Below are positions 9,157 through 17,616 of a stretch of DNA of 64,000 nucleotides, in pieces. The position numbers and the translations under genes were made by a program. The notes under the pieces were generated by a model that had not been told where the DNA came from, searched no databases, and saw nothing but the letters and a program-made list of their open reading frames with translations. Positions within the stretch are counted from its first letter, which is position 1; the number at the start of each line of letters is the position of its first letter. The stretch covers positions 1 to 64,000 of the forward strand of contig NZ_KB899114.1 of the NCBI RefSeq assembly GCF_000378045.1, written 5' to 3'. Source of the stretch: Marinobacterium rhizophilum DSM 18822 (GTDB taxonomy: Bacteria; Pseudomonadota; Gammaproteobacteria; Pseudomonadales; Balneatricaceae).

Positions 9157-10530
9157 ATGACCGATCTAGCCCACCACGGGTTGAATATGCACCCGCTGCG
9201 GGAGTCGTTATACGAAGAGCTGCATTCGCGTCCGTTTCAGCAGATTCAGGCGCCGGCCCGTGTCACGCATCTGGCGGTACTCTGCCCCGAGTCAGAACGC
9301 GCACAGCAGTTTCGCCATTTGCAGGCATTGTGCGAGCTGTTTGAGGCCCCCGTACCCGAGCAGGACAGCAGCTGCTTTCAGCAGGACTTCGGTGCCCTGC
9401 GGGTACGGCGCGAAACCCATATGGAGTTCGTTGCCTATACCTTCATTCAGCTGGAAGAGTCGAATCCTGCTGCGCCAGACAGTGACGCCCCTTTTACCCG
9501 CCCGGCGTTGTCTTTGCTGCCACCGGGCTGGCTGGATCAGCTGCACGGCACTGTGGTGGGGGCGTTCCACATTGCCTTCAAATACAGTGAACTGGATGCT
9601 GAGCAACTGTTGCCCCAGGCCAAGCTTAATTTCGAGGGCATGCGTCTGATTGGCAGTAGTCCGCAGCAGGGTGATGCCCTTATATGGACGAGCTTTCGAC
9701 TGCACAGCGATGGTTTCGGGCGCTTCCTTGTGTACGACAGGGGCATGACGCCGAGTCAGCTCGGGCGACTCATGCAGCGCCTGCTGGAAATCGAGACTTA
9801 CCGTCTGCTGATGCTGCTAGGCATACCGCTGGCGCGCAGTATAGGACCGGACCTGACGGTCATGGATGGAGGCCTGGCGGATATTACCCAGCGCCTTGCC
9901 GGCAATTCGAATCTTGATGAGGCGGTTATCCTGGCCGAACTGACGGCCATGGCGGCGCGTGTCGAAGATTTTCGGGCCCGTTCGACCTTTCGTTTCAGCG
10001 CGACCCGGGCGTACCATGAGCTGGTGCTCAAGCGTCTGGAGGAGCTAAATGAAGACGAGGTCTCGGGTCATTTGACCCTGACCGAATTTGTCACCCGCCG
10101 GGTTACACCGGCGGTGCGAACCTGCGAGACGGTGGATCGCAGGCTGGAAGATCTGTCCCGGCGCATTGACCGGGTGTCGGATATGATGCGCACTCGGGTT
10201 GAGCTGGCGATACAGGGGCAGAACCGGGCGCTGCTGGCTTCCATGGATCGGCGCTCGCGCATTCAGCTGCTGATGCAGCACACCGTCGAGGGGCTCTCGG
10301 TCGCGGCGATCAGTTATTACAGCGTTGGTTTGCTCAAGCATATTATTACCGCGGCCTACGATGCCGGTGTGCCGGTCGACAAGGATCTGGCGGTGGGCGT
10401 GTCGGTACCGCTGGTACTGTTCAGCGTCTGGTTTGTTACCCGGCGTATCCATAAACATTTTCATGAACTTGCCCGTGAAGAGCGCAGCGTGGAATCGCAG
10501 CGCGCAAAGGGCGAAAAGGCAGAGAAGTAA
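9157..10530 (+). CDS. DUF3422 family membrane-anchored protein
   Basis: A 457-aa protein beginning MHPLRESLYEELHSRPFQQIQAPARVTHLAVL, the typical N-terminus of DUF3422. A long helical region follows (residues 240-370, with DRRLEDLSRRIDRVSDMMRTRVELAIQGQNR). Two hydrophobic segments near the C-terminus (about 375-395 and 405-425) suggest inner-membrane anchoring with a large cytoplasmic domain. The molecular function of the family is unknown. AAGGGAG about 10 bases before ATG 9157 supports the start. Its stop codon overlaps the bolA start (TAATG), so the two genes are probably co-transcribed. Confidence 0.85.
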   Translation: MTDLAHHGLNMHPLRESLYEELHSRPFQQIQAPARVTHLAVLCPESERAQQFRHLQALCELFEAPVPEQDSSCFQQDFGALRVRRETHMEFVAYTFIQLEESNPAAPDSDAPFTRPALSLLPPGWLDQLHGTVVGAFHIAFKYSELDAEQLLPQAKLNFEGMRLIGSSPQQGDALIWTSFRLHSDGFGRFLVYDRGMTPSQLGRLMQRLLEIETYRLLMLLGIPLARSIGPDLTVMDGGLADITQRLAGNSNLDEAVILAELTAMAARVEDFRARSTFRFSATRAYHELVLKRLEELNEDEVSGHLTLTEFVTRRVTPAVRTCETVDRRLEDLSRRIDRVSDMMRTRVELAIQGQNRALLASMDRRSRIQLLMQHTVEGLSVAAISYYSVGLLKHIITAAYDAGVPVDKDLAVGVSVPLVLFSVWFVTRRIHKHFHELAREERSVESQRAKGEKAEK

Positions 10531-10838
10531 TGAGCGTACAGGCGATTATTGAACAGAAGCTCACCCAGGGACTGAACATTGTGCAGCTGGAGATCGAAAA
10601 CGAAAGCCACATGCACTCGGGACCGGCCACGGAGAGCCATTTCAAGCTGGTGCTGGTATCGGATGATTTTATCGGCAAGCGCCTGGTGCAGCGCCATCAG
10701 CTGATTTTTGGTCTGCTCAGCAACGAGATGAGCAACCCGATTCATGCCCTGTCGATGCATCTGTATACGACAGACGAGTGGCAGGCGCGTCAGCAGCAGG
10801 TGCCAGCGTCCCCCGATTGCATGGGTGGCTCTAAGTAG
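10530..10838 (+). CDS. bolA: BolA family protein
   Basis: A 102-aa protein with the compact BolA fold signature: QAIIEQKLTQ at the start, ESHMHSGPATESHFKLVLVSDDF (the conserved HxxH-like loop and strand), and KRLVQRHQLIFGLLSNEMSNPIHALSMHLYT. BolA-type proteins partner with monothiol glutaredoxins on Fe-S clusters and affect morphology and stress responses. The HALSM(H)L...T end is of the BolA rather than the shorter IbaG type. Translationally coupled to the DUF3422 gene by a one-base TAATG overlap. The C-terminal extension is short and carries one extra cysteine. Confidence 0.9.
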   Translation: MSVQAIIEQKLTQGLNIVQLEIENESHMHSGPATESHFKLVLVSDDFIGKRLVQRHQLIFGLLSNEMSNPIHALSMHLYTTDEWQARQQQVPASPDCMGGSK

Positions 10839-10984
10839 CCTGCAGGAGGTCACAGGATGGGTGAAGCGGTGCAGTCTGTTGGGTTATCTGGTAATCCACC
10901 GAATCAGGACGTCGCGTAACCCATCAGTTTGGCGGGCGACTGCATGGGGTGCTATCACCGACGGCGGTTCCACCCATCCTGCAG

Positions 10985-11332
10985 TCACCAGCGGTGGCCT
11001 TCGAACTTCCAGTCGATAGCATCGATGGTGTCATCCACCACGGTAACGCGAATCTCCTTGCCGTCGTCGATGTAGGTCCAGCGCTCGACCAGGCGCCGGT
11101 AACGGCAGCTGTCATGCCGGTGGCGCCAGTATCGGTAATAGCGCTCGTCGCAGCGATAACCCAGCTGACTGACCCATAACGGCGGCCCGGCATGCTGCAG
11201 CAGCCGTACTACCGAGTCTCCATCGCGAAACAGCACCCCCTTGATATACAGCTGATCGGCACCCGCCTGGCTGCTTGTCAGCAGCAGGAGCAGGCTCAAT
11301 GCAAGGGTGGGCAGGGGCGCAGGGCAGATCAT
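10985..11332 (-). CDS. Secreted DUF2845-like protein
   Basis: A 115-aa protein with a signal peptide (TLALSLLLLLTSSQAGA, cleavage near residue 25). The mature part contains LFRDGDSVVRLLQHAGPPL, then VERWTYIDDGKEIRVTVVDDTIDAIDW. This order (G-D-S-V near a G-P-P turn, then W-x-Y and a final beta hairpin) resembles periplasmic DUF2845 proteins, though the usual cysteines differ; two cysteines (YRCDE, DSCRY) could form a disulfide. It is very rich in Tyr/Arg in the middle. It is downstream of aroA on the same strand after a 144-bp gap with a hairpin. Function unknown. Confidence 0.6.
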   Translation of the reverse strand: MICPAPLPTLALSLLLLLTSSQAGADQLYIKGVLFRDGDSVVRLLQHAGPPLWVSQLGYRCDERYYRYWRHRHDSCRYRRLVERWTYIDDGKEIRVTVVDDTIDAIDWKFEGHRW

Positions 11333-11427
11333 TGGACAGTGGCTCAGGCCGGCAGTGATTATGCCTTTTGGAGTCTATCCGTCTGGGAATGTTTCAGTGG
11401 AGTGCGCGCGAGGGGCCGCTAGTGGTG

Positions 11428-11449
11428 CTGCGGGCATGGAAGCCCGCAG
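11428..11449. repeat. Perfect inverted repeat between aroA and the DUF2845-like gene
   Basis: CTGCGGGC and GCCCGCAG enclose a 6-nt loop ATGGAA. It is 27 bases past the aroA stop (minus strand) but has no T-run on either strand, so it would be a weak terminator or an mRNA 3'-end stabiliser. Confidence 0.4.
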
Positions 11450-11476
11450 TCGTCTCGATTGTTACGCGTGCACGAC

Positions 11477-12757
11477 TCAGTACTGGCAGAGAGTCTTGAG
11501 CAGCGAAAAGTATTCCGGAAATGTCTTGGCGGTACAGCCCGGATCGTTGATGGTGACCGGCGTATCACTCAGTGCGACCAGCGAGAAGCACATTGCCATG
11601 CGATGGTCGTCGTAGGTGTCGATTGCAGCGTGTGTCAGTTGCGCAGGTGGCGTGATTTCGATGAAGTCTTCGCCTTCCACGACGCTTGCGCCCACCTTGC
11701 GCAGTTCGGTGGCCATGGCGCTGAGGCGATCGGTTTCCTTTACGCGCCAGTTGTAGATATTGCGAATGGCGGTGGGCCCCTGTGCAAACAGGGCGGTGGT
11801 CGCGATGGTCATGGCGGCATCGGGAATGTGGTTCAAGTCCAGATCCACGCCCTTGAGTGTGCCGCGGGTCACTTCAATCCAGGTCGGCCCCCAGGTCACG
11901 CGGGCGCCCATCTTTTCAAGCACGTCGGCGAAGTGCTTGTCGCCCTGAACGCTGTCGGCCCCTACGCCATGAACGCGAACGGTGCCGCCGGCAATGGCGG
12001 CTGCGGCGAGAAAATAGGACGCTGACGACGCATCGCCTTCGACCATGATCTCACCGGGCGAGCGGTAGCGCTGCTGTCCCTTGATAGAAAAGCGCTGGTA
12101 GTTGTCGTTTTCGACTTCGATACCGAAGCTGCGCATGGTGTGCAGGGTGATATCGATATAGGGCTTGGAGACCAGCTCGCCGTCCATTTCGATGACCAGG
12201 TCGTCCGCGGCCATCGGCGCGACCATCAGCAGTGCGGTCAGGAACTGGCTGGAAATATTGCCACGAATCTTGACCTGTCCGCCCTGCAGGCCGCTGGCAT
12301 TGATCTTCAGCGGCGGGTAGCCCTCATCCTTCATATAAGTGATATCAGCGCCCAGCGTGCGCAGCGCGTCGACCAGATCCCGAATCGGACGTTCATACAT
12401 GCGCGGCTCGCCGGTCAGCACGAACTCACCCTGGCCCAGGCATAGCGCTGCTGTCAGCGGGCGCATGGCGGTGCCCGCGTTGCCCAGAAACAGTTCTGCC
12501 GCCTGGCTTGTGAAGCTGCCGCCAATGCCTTCGACAGTGCAGCTGTGGCGATCGTCCGACAACTGATACGTAACCCCCAGCTGCTTGAGTGCATTGAGCA
12601 TGTGGCGCACGTCGTCGCTGTCCAGCAGATTGGTAATGCGGGTGCTGCCCTCGGCCAGTGCCGCCAGCAGCAAAATGCGGTTGGACAGGCTTTTGGAACC
12701 GGGAATCTGGACTTCGCCATCGACGCGGGTGACAGGTTGCAGGGTGATGCTTTCCAT
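11477..12757 (-). CDS. aroA: 3-phosphoshikimate 1-carboxyvinyltransferase (EPSP synthase)
   Basis: AroA condenses shikimate-3-phosphate with phosphoenolpyruvate in the shikimate pathway. The 426-aa protein is full length, with the N-terminal [19 protein letters not shown] motif, the class I active-site segment [17 protein letters not shown] at about residues 90-106, [10 protein letters not shown], and C-terminal [18 protein letters not shown] and YDDHRMAM motifs. The active-site stretch is of the class I (E. coli-like) type. It stands alone rather than with serC, tyrA or cmk. An ABC exporter gene runs divergently from a shared 199-bp spacer. Confidence 0.97.
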   Translation of the reverse strand: MESITLQPVTRVDGEVQIPGSKSLSNRILLLAALAEGSTRITNLLDSDDVRHMLNALKQLGVTYQLSDDRHSCTVEGIGGSFTSQAAELFLGNAGTAMRPLTAALCLGQGEFVLTGEPRMYERPIRDLVDALRTLGADITYMKDEGYPPLKINASGLQGGQVKIRGNISSQFLTALLMVAPMAADDLVIEMDGELVSKPYIDITLHTMRSFGIEVENDNYQRFSIKGQQRYRSPGEIMVEGDASSASYFLAAAAIAGGTVRVHGVGADSVQGDKHFADVLEKMGARVTWGPTWIEVTRGTLKGVDLDLNHIPDAAMTIATTALFAQGPTAIRNIYNWRVKETDRLSAMATELRKVGASVVEGEDFIEITPPAQLTHAAIDTYDDHRMAMCFSLVALSDTPVTINDPGCTAKTFPEYFSLLKTLCQY

Positions 12758-12956
12758 TGAATTCTCTTGTACAGGTTTGCGCAGGGCATATACGTTACTG
12801 TCTTGCCGGCGTTACGTCGAGCCCCGCGTGCGCGTGCGCGGCATGATGCACGACAAGAGAGGGGAAATCAGGGCGCGGGCGAAGCCTGTAAGTGTCCCCC
12901 GGGTTGTTTTCGGTGTCTGGCCGGGGCTGAATTGTCTATGATGCCATTGGCAAACG

Positions 12957-14756
12957 ATGAGGCAGACATCCTGCATGCATACCGTGACTTATGAATGGGA
13001 GCGCATAGCGCGCATTGCACTGGAGCACCGCCCTGAGCTGGTGCTGGCCAACCTGATCGCATTGCTGGCTACGCTTGTGTCGGTGCCGTTGCCGTTGCTG
13101 ATGCCGCTGCTGGTCGATGAGGTTCTGCTCGACAAGCCGGGTCCGCTTATTGGTCTGATCAATCCGCTGGTACCGCAGAGCTGGCATGGTCCCGTACTGT
13201 ATATCCTGGCCATTCTGCTGGTTACCGTTGTGCTGCGTGCCCTGGCGCTCGTGCTGGGAGTTTGGCAGGCGCGCCAGTTTACCCTGGTATCCAAGGACAT
13301 TATTTTTCGCATCCGCAGTGACATGCTCAAGCGCTTGCAGCGCATCTCCATGGCAGAATATGAAACCCGGGGCAGCGGCGCCGTTACGTCCCACTTCGTG
13401 ACCGATCTCGATACGCTGGACACGTTCATTGGCGGCTCGGTCAGCAAGTTGTTGATCGCGCTGTTGTCGATCCTTGGCACCGCGGTGATTCTGCTTTGGA
13501 TGCACTGGCAGCTGGCGCTGTTTATCCTTTTTCTGAATCCGCTGGTGATTGCGATGACCATGGCAGTTGGCAAGCAGGTCAAGCAGCTGAAACGGCATGA
13601 AAATGCCGCCTTTGAAGTGTTTCAGAATGCGCTGGTCGAAACCCTCGATGCCATTCAGCAGATCCGTGCTGCCAACCGGGAGCGTCATTACCTGTCCCGC
13701 ATGGTGGATGAGGCGCGCCGGGTACGGGATTATTCGGCGGCATTCGAGTGGCGCAGCGATGCTGCCTCACGGTTCAGCATGATGCTGTTTCTGGTGGGCT
13801 TCGATCTGTTTCGTGCCGTATCCATGCTGATGGTGGTGTTTTCGGATCTCAGTGTGGGGCAGATGATTGCGGTGTTTGGCTATCTCTGGTTCATGATGGG
13901 GCCAGTACAGGAAGTGCTGGGCGTGCAGTATGCCTTCTATGCGGCGAAAGCGGCATTGTCACGTATCAACGGGCTGTTAACGCTTGAGCAGGAACCCCGC
14001 TACCCGCATCGCCGTGATCCGTTCGCCGGGCACCGGACGGTGTCTGTTGCGCTGGAAGACGTGTACTTCGCTTATGGGGCCGGACAGGATGTCCTTAAGG
14101 GCATCAGTCTTACGGTTCCGGCGGGCCAGAAAATCGCCCTGGTGGGCGCCAGTGGCGGTGGCAAGTCGACGCTGGTGCAGGTGCTGCTGGGCCTCTATCC
14201 GGCCCGCAGTGGCCGCATCCTCTATGACGGTGTGCCGCTTGAGGATATCGGCCTGGATCGGGTGCGCGAACGGGTTGCCACCGTTTTGCAACAACCGGCA
14301 TTGTTTAATGGCACGGTGCGCAGCAATCTGACCATGGGGCGGGAGTTCAGTGACGCGCAGCTGTGGCAGGCACTGGAGGTGGCGCAGCTAAGCGATTTCG
14401 TCGCCGACATGGAGCAGGCGCTGGACACCCGTGTCGGACGCCAGGGGGTCCGGCTCTCCGGTGGTCAGCGACAGCGTCTGGCGATTGCGCGCATGGTACT
14501 GGCTGATCCCAGCGTCGTTATTCTGGATGAGGCCACGTCGGCACTGGACGCCGAGACCGAGGCGAGGCTACATCTCGCGTTGAGCGGCTTCCTGGCGGGA
14601 CGCACGACACTTATCGTCGCGCATCGTTTGAGCGCTGTGCGCCAGGCCGATCATGTGTATGTATTTGAGGATGGCCGTATTGCCGAAGAGGGGCCCCACG
14701 AGGAGCTGCTGGATAGAAACGGGCTCTATGCGCGGCTCTATGGACATTATCAGTAA
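12957..14756 (+). CDS. MsbA-like ABC exporter (fused permease and ATPase)
   Basis: A 599-aa half-transporter. An N-terminal six-helix exporter domain (about 20-320) includes hydrophobic spans such as LIALLATLVSVPLPLLMPLLV. The C-terminal ATPase has Walker A GASGGGKST (about 397), signature LSGGQRQRLAIARMVL, Walker B VVILDEATSALD and the switch His in IVAHRLS. It would dimerise in the inner membrane and export lipid, peptide or drug; the substrate cannot be read from the sequence. The start may instead be ATG 12975 (MHTVTYEWE), which has GAGGC upstream. The gene ends 23 bp before a cardiolipin synthase, so a lipid-related role is possible but not shown. Confidence 0.88.
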   Translation: MRQTSCMHTVTYEWERIARIALEHRPELVLANLIALLATLVSVPLPLLMPLLVDEVLLDKPGPLIGLINPLVPQSWHGPVLYILAILLVTVVLRALALVLGVWQARQFTLVSKDIIFRIRSDMLKRLQRISMAEYETRGSGAVTSHFVTDLDTLDTFIGGSVSKLLIALLSILGTAVILLWMHWQLALFILFLNPLVIAMTMAVGKQVKQLKRHENAAFEVFQNALVETLDAIQQIRAANRERHYLSRMVDEARRVRDYSAAFEWRSDAASRFSMMLFLVGFDLFRAVSMLMVVFSDLSVGQMIAVFGYLWFMMGPVQEVLGVQYAFYAAKAALSRINGLLTLEQEPRYPHRRDPFAGHRTVSVALEDVYFAYGAGQDVLKGISLTVPAGQKIALVGASGGGKSTLVQVLLGLYPARSGRILYDGVPLEDIGLDRVRERVATVLQQPALFNGTVRSNLTMGREFSDAQLWQALEVAQLSDFVADMEQALDTRVGRQGVRLSGGQRQRLAIARMVLADPSVVILDEATSALDAETEARLHLALSGFLAGRTTLIVAHRLSAVRQADHVYVFEDGRIAEEGPHEELLDRNGLYARLYGHYQ

Positions 14757-14779
14757 AGGGAACTGACCCCGGGGGGTGA

Positions 14780-15901
14780 ATGCAGTATCGCAGGCGTTTC
14801 AAGTGGCGTGCGGGTAATTCGGTTGAGCTGATAATCGACGGTGAGCAGTTTTTTCCTGTGATGATCAATGCGATCAGGCAGGCCAGTCACAGCGTGTTGA
14901 TGGAGTTCTATCTGGTGTCGTCCGGCCAGATAATGAACCAGTTCATGGTTGAAATGATAGCCGCCGCGCAACGCGGGCTGATGGTCCGCCTGATCATCGA
15001 CGGTTTTGGCAGCCGCAGGCTGTCGGAGCCGGATCGTTTGCGCCTTGAAGCCGCGGGTGTCGTGATCCTGGTGTATAACCCGCTGAAGTGGAACAAGCTG
15101 ACGCGCAATTTCGCCCGCGATCATCGCAAGCTGATGATTGTGGATCAGTCCCTGGCCTTTATTGGCGGTACCGGCCTGACGGACGAGTATTGGCTGTCCG
15201 AGCATGCGGGGTGCCCCTGGCATGAAGTCATGCTGTCGCTACGGGGTCCCGCGGTCTGCGACCTGGTCGAGTTGTACAATGGGCTTTGGCGGCGCTGTAC
15301 GGCGACGCGCTTGCCGCCCGGCAGCCAGGGGGTCGAGGTCGGGCCTGCACTGATGAAGGTGTGTACCAGCGAAGGTCTTTACCAGCAGGGGATCAAGCTG
15401 AATTTCTTGCAGCAGGTGAATCGGTCTCGCGAGCGCATCTGGCTGGCCACCGCCTATTTTATGCCTTCACGTTCGCTGCGAAGGGCCCTGCGCCGGGCTG
15501 CGTTGCGGGGGGTGGATGTCCGTCTGATTCTTGCCGGCCCGTACACCGACCAGCCCTGGGTGTTCCACGCCTCAAAGCGCTACTATCAGCGGTTGCTGGG
15601 TGCCGGGGTGAAAATTTTCGAGTATCAGCCCCGGTTTCTGCACGTCAAGGTCGGTGTTGTGGATGACTGGAGTTCGATTGGCTCCTGCAATCTGGATCAC
15701 TGGAATCTGCGCTGGAACCTGGAAGCCAACATTGAGGTTCGTGAGCCACTGTTTATCGACCAGGTGACGCGCATGCTCGAGGCGGATTTGCACCAATGCA
15801 CTGAAATAACTGAAAAAGCCTGGCATGCGCGTCCCTGGCATCGCAAAATTCGTGAGTATATTTGGTCGTTGATCAGTCAGATAGTGTTGAGAATCCGATG
15901 A
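14780..15901 (+). CDS. clsB: Phospholipase D-family cardiolipin synthase (ClsB-like)
   Basis: A 373-aa protein with two HKD motifs: DHRKLMIVD (about residues 113-121) and HVKVGVVDD (about 289-297) followed by SIGSCNLDHWNLRWNLEAN. It lacks the N-terminal transmembrane helices of ClsA, so it resembles ClsB, which joins two phosphatidylglycerols (or PG and PE) into cardiolipin. A polar N-terminus (QYRRRFKWRAGN) and a hydrophobic C-terminal tail suggest peripheral membrane binding. It follows the ABC exporter by 23 bp and precedes a lipoprotein gene by 13 bp, forming a likely envelope operon. Confidence 0.88.
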   Translation: MQYRRRFKWRAGNSVELIIDGEQFFPVMINAIRQASHSVLMEFYLVSSGQIMNQFMVEMIAAAQRGLMVRLIIDGFGSRRLSEPDRLRLEAAGVVILVYNPLKWNKLTRNFARDHRKLMIVDQSLAFIGGTGLTDEYWLSEHAGCPWHEVMLSLRGPAVCDLVELYNGLWRRCTATRLPPGSQGVEVGPALMKVCTSEGLYQQGIKLNFLQQVNRSRERIWLATAYFMPSRSLRRALRRAALRGVDVRLILAGPYTDQPWVFHASKRYYQRLLGAGVKIFEYQPRFLHVKVGVVDDWSSIGSCNLDHWNLRWNLEANIEVREPLFIDQVTRMLEADLHQCTEITEKAWHARPWHRKIREYIWSLISQIVLRIR

Positions 15902-15914
15902 TGAGGGAGTGGCA

Positions 15915-16382
15915 ATGAAATATATTTCAGGTTGGGCGACTGTAGTGCTTGGTGCTGTGATGCTGTCAGGCTGTGCAGGACCCAGTCTGACAGGCACCAG
16001 CTATTCGCGCTCAGAGGCGCGCCAGGTTCACTACGTTCGCTATGGCGTTGTGGATTCGGTAACACCGGTCGTCATTGAAGGGCGCACTGATGGCGCCGTA
16101 GGCACCGGCGCCGGTGCCATTGTCGGCGGTATCGCCGGCAGCAATGTCGGTGGTGGCAGTGGTCGGGCCGTGGGTGCCGTGATCGGTGCCGTCGCCGGCG
16201 GTGTGCTGGGCAACAAGATTGAATCCGCCGCGACACGCAAGCAGGGGCAGGAAGTCACGGTACGTCTGGATAGCGGCGAAACCATCTCGCTGGTGCAGGA
16301 AGTGGACGGCGGACAGTTTTTTCGCCCGGGTGAGCGTGTACGGCTGCTGGAGTCTGCCGGCGTTACCCGCGTAGCCTACTAG
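15915..16382 (+). CDS. Outer-membrane glycine-zipper lipoprotein (SlyB / 17-kDa antigen type)
   Basis: A 155-aa protein with a lipoprotein signal: a hydrophobic stretch then LSGCAG, so Cys at about residue 20 would be lipidated. Two glycine-zipper segments rich in GxxxG (GTGAGAIVGGIAGSNVGGGSG and GAVIGAVAGGVLGNKIES, about 65-105) match the Rick_17kDa_Anti/2TM family. A conserved C-terminal domain starts at QGQEVTVRLDSGETISLVQ and carries FRPGERVRLL. ATG 15915 was chosen over GTG 15909 because GAGGGAG then lies at correct spacing. Such proteins affect outer-membrane integrity; exact function unknown. Last gene of the apparent exporter-clsB operon. Confidence 0.88.
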   Translation: MKYISGWATVVLGAVMLSGCAGPSLTGTSYSRSEARQVHYVRYGVVDSVTPVVIEGRTDGAVGTGAGAIVGGIAGSNVGGGSGRAVGAVIGAVAGGVLGNKIESAATRKQGQEVTVRLDSGETISLVQEVDGGQFFRPGERVRLLESAGVTRVAY

Positions 16383-16469
16383 ATATCACGGTTGCTGCTT
16401 CGGGGCGTTTCAGGGCATGTAATTTTTATGGGACAGGTGGGTTTTACTGTGATATGTTGAATCTAACTT

Positions 16470-16606
16470 TATCGGAAGGGAGGGCTTAACTGAGTGTCAT
16501 CTACAATCACAGTTCGATCTCCAAATGGTCTTCAGACCATCAGGCATTAGCAGTAGTGCTTCAGTACTTCCCCAGGCAGGCCCTGTAACTCAGGCCCTGC
16601 CTTTTT
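16470..16606 (+). ncRNA. Candidate small RNA with three successive hairpins
   Basis: No open frame is convincing here. Going downstream: ATGGTC/GACCAT around TTCA (16525-16540); AGTGC/GTACT around TTCA with one G-U pair (16555-16568); and a Rho-independent terminator GGCAGGCCCTG/CAGGCCCTGCC with one mismatch around TAACT (16575-16601), then TTTTT. The two upstream hairpins share the same TTCA tetraloop. The 5' end is a guess: weak promoter-like TTTTAC...TAACTT lies around 16441-16470. It could instead be a long 3' UTR of the lipoprotein gene. I do not recognise the RNA family. Confidence 0.45.
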
Positions 16607-16647
16607 GCATTCTGGGCTGATTCACTGATTTATTGCTCGATCCGATA

Positions 16648-16686
16648 TAAAAAAGCCTCATCCGTTCAACTGGATGAGGCTTTTTT
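16648..16686. terminator. Bidirectional intrinsic terminator
   Basis: GCCTCATCC and GGATGAGGC pair perfectly around an 8-nt loop, flanked by six A on the left and six T on the right, so it works in both directions. It closes the small-RNA/lipoprotein unit on the plus strand and the UPF0149 gene plus its 51-bp repeats on the minus strand. Confidence 0.9.
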
Positions 16687-16709
16687 GTAATGCGCGAAGC
16701 AGCATCGGG

Positions 16710-16861
16710 TCACTGATTTTTGTTCCCGACAAAATCAGCATTCCCACCCTCTCTGGCGGTTCACTGTCGTTAGCTCCCGGCAACGACAGCATTTCCACCC
16801 TCCCTGGCAGTTCACTGATTTTTGTTCCCGACAAAATCAGCATTTCCACCCTCCCTGGCGG
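16710..16861 (-). repeat. Three tandem 51-bp hairpin repeats in the 3' UTR of the UPF0149 gene
   Basis: Units begin at 16710, 16761 and 16812. Each starts TCACTG and ends in a CACCCTCYCTGGCRGT tail. Each contains a hairpin of 8-bp stem, one-base bulge, 2-bp stem and loop TCCCG. Units 1 and 3 have stem CTGATTTT/AAAATCAG; unit 2 has CTGTCGTT/AACGACAG. The arms therefore change together, evidence that the structure is selected or copied as a unit. The stop codon of the minus-strand gene (16862-16864) forms the first bases of a fourth, lost unit. On the minus-strand transcript the loop reads CGGGA. Confidence 0.8.
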
Positions 16862-17458
16862 TCACTTTTCGGGGGCGTGGAAGACCAGGTAGAGATCAAC
16901 CAGCAGCTCCGGAATCTGGCGCACCATTTCTTCGCTCAGGCGCTTGTCGCGGCGGATCTGCTTGAAGTCATCTTCTTCAAACAGGTCAGAGGCGACCATG
17001 ATCGGCAGCAGCAGTTCGGCAACCTGCTCTTCGCGCTCGGGGCTGAACCAGAGCTCTTCATGCAGGAAGACACCTTCCATAAAGGCTTCGGCCCAGAGCG
17101 TCAGCGGTGCGACGCCGGATTCCTTGTCTTCTTCGTCGAGCTCCAGCGTGATATCGCACGGCAGGTCGACTTCTTCATCGCTGTAAAGGTCATTGCCAAT
17201 AGACTGATACCACTGGCGCAGCAGTCCTGCGATTTCGGTGCGTTCGGCGTCGGATTTCCACTTGGGCTCTCCGTCGAGCAGCAGCGCGAGCCACTCGGAC
17301 TCGGGTACGGGCTCGGGGCTGATGCTCAAGGCACAGAACAGTCCATGAATTCCGATCAGGTCGAGGGACTCTTCGGATACAGCGTCGGAGAACAGGAATT
17401 CCTCGAGTCGGTCCAGCTCTTCGTCATTCAGTGGCTGGGCAATAGGGGGCATTGACAT
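16862..17458 (-). CDS. UPF0149 / YecA-YgfB family protein
   Basis: A 198-aa acidic protein. Its start (PLNDEELDRLEEFLFSD...ESLDLIGIHGLFCALSISPEPVPESEWLALLLDGEP) and the middle part (EVDLPCDITLELDEEDKESGVAPLTLWAEAFMEGVFL) are characteristic of UPF0149. The C-terminus has no cysteine-rich SecA-like zinc motif, so it resembles YgfB more than YecA. It is monocistronic, followed directly by the 51-bp repeats and a terminator. No enzymatic motif is seen. Function of most members is unresolved. Confidence 0.85.
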   Translation of the reverse strand: MSMPPIAQPLNDEELDRLEEFLFSDAVSEESLDLIGIHGLFCALSISPEPVPESEWLALLLDGEPKWKSDAERTEIAGLLRQWYQSIGNDLYSDEEVDLPCDITLELDEEDKESGVAPLTLWAEAFMEGVFLHEELWFSPEREEQVAELLLPIMVASDLFEEDDFKQIRRDKRLSEEMVRQIPELLVDLYLVFHAPEK

Positions 17459-17616
17459 GGGGTTGTCCAGATTCCGGTTTGGTTGCAGCGATTCTACCGC
17501 CTAAGGACTTAAAGAGGTAAGAATAAATTAAAATCCGTCCACCTGATTCACCCCGGCAACCGCCTGCGGGGAAATTCAAGTGACAGGGCGCTGAGCTTGC
17601 CGGATAATGCCGGCCC

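Noticed and set aside
16658-16849. Repetitive 63-aa peptide (VEMLILSGTKISELPGR-type repeats) on the minus strand
   Set aside because: The 51-bp repeats are a multiple of three and so stay open in several frames on both strands; arm changes follow base pairing rather than codons, and the frame runs into the terminator.
16707-16863. CRISPR array
   Set aside because: Only three directly abutting 51-bp units without unique spacers; it is a tandem hairpin repeat.
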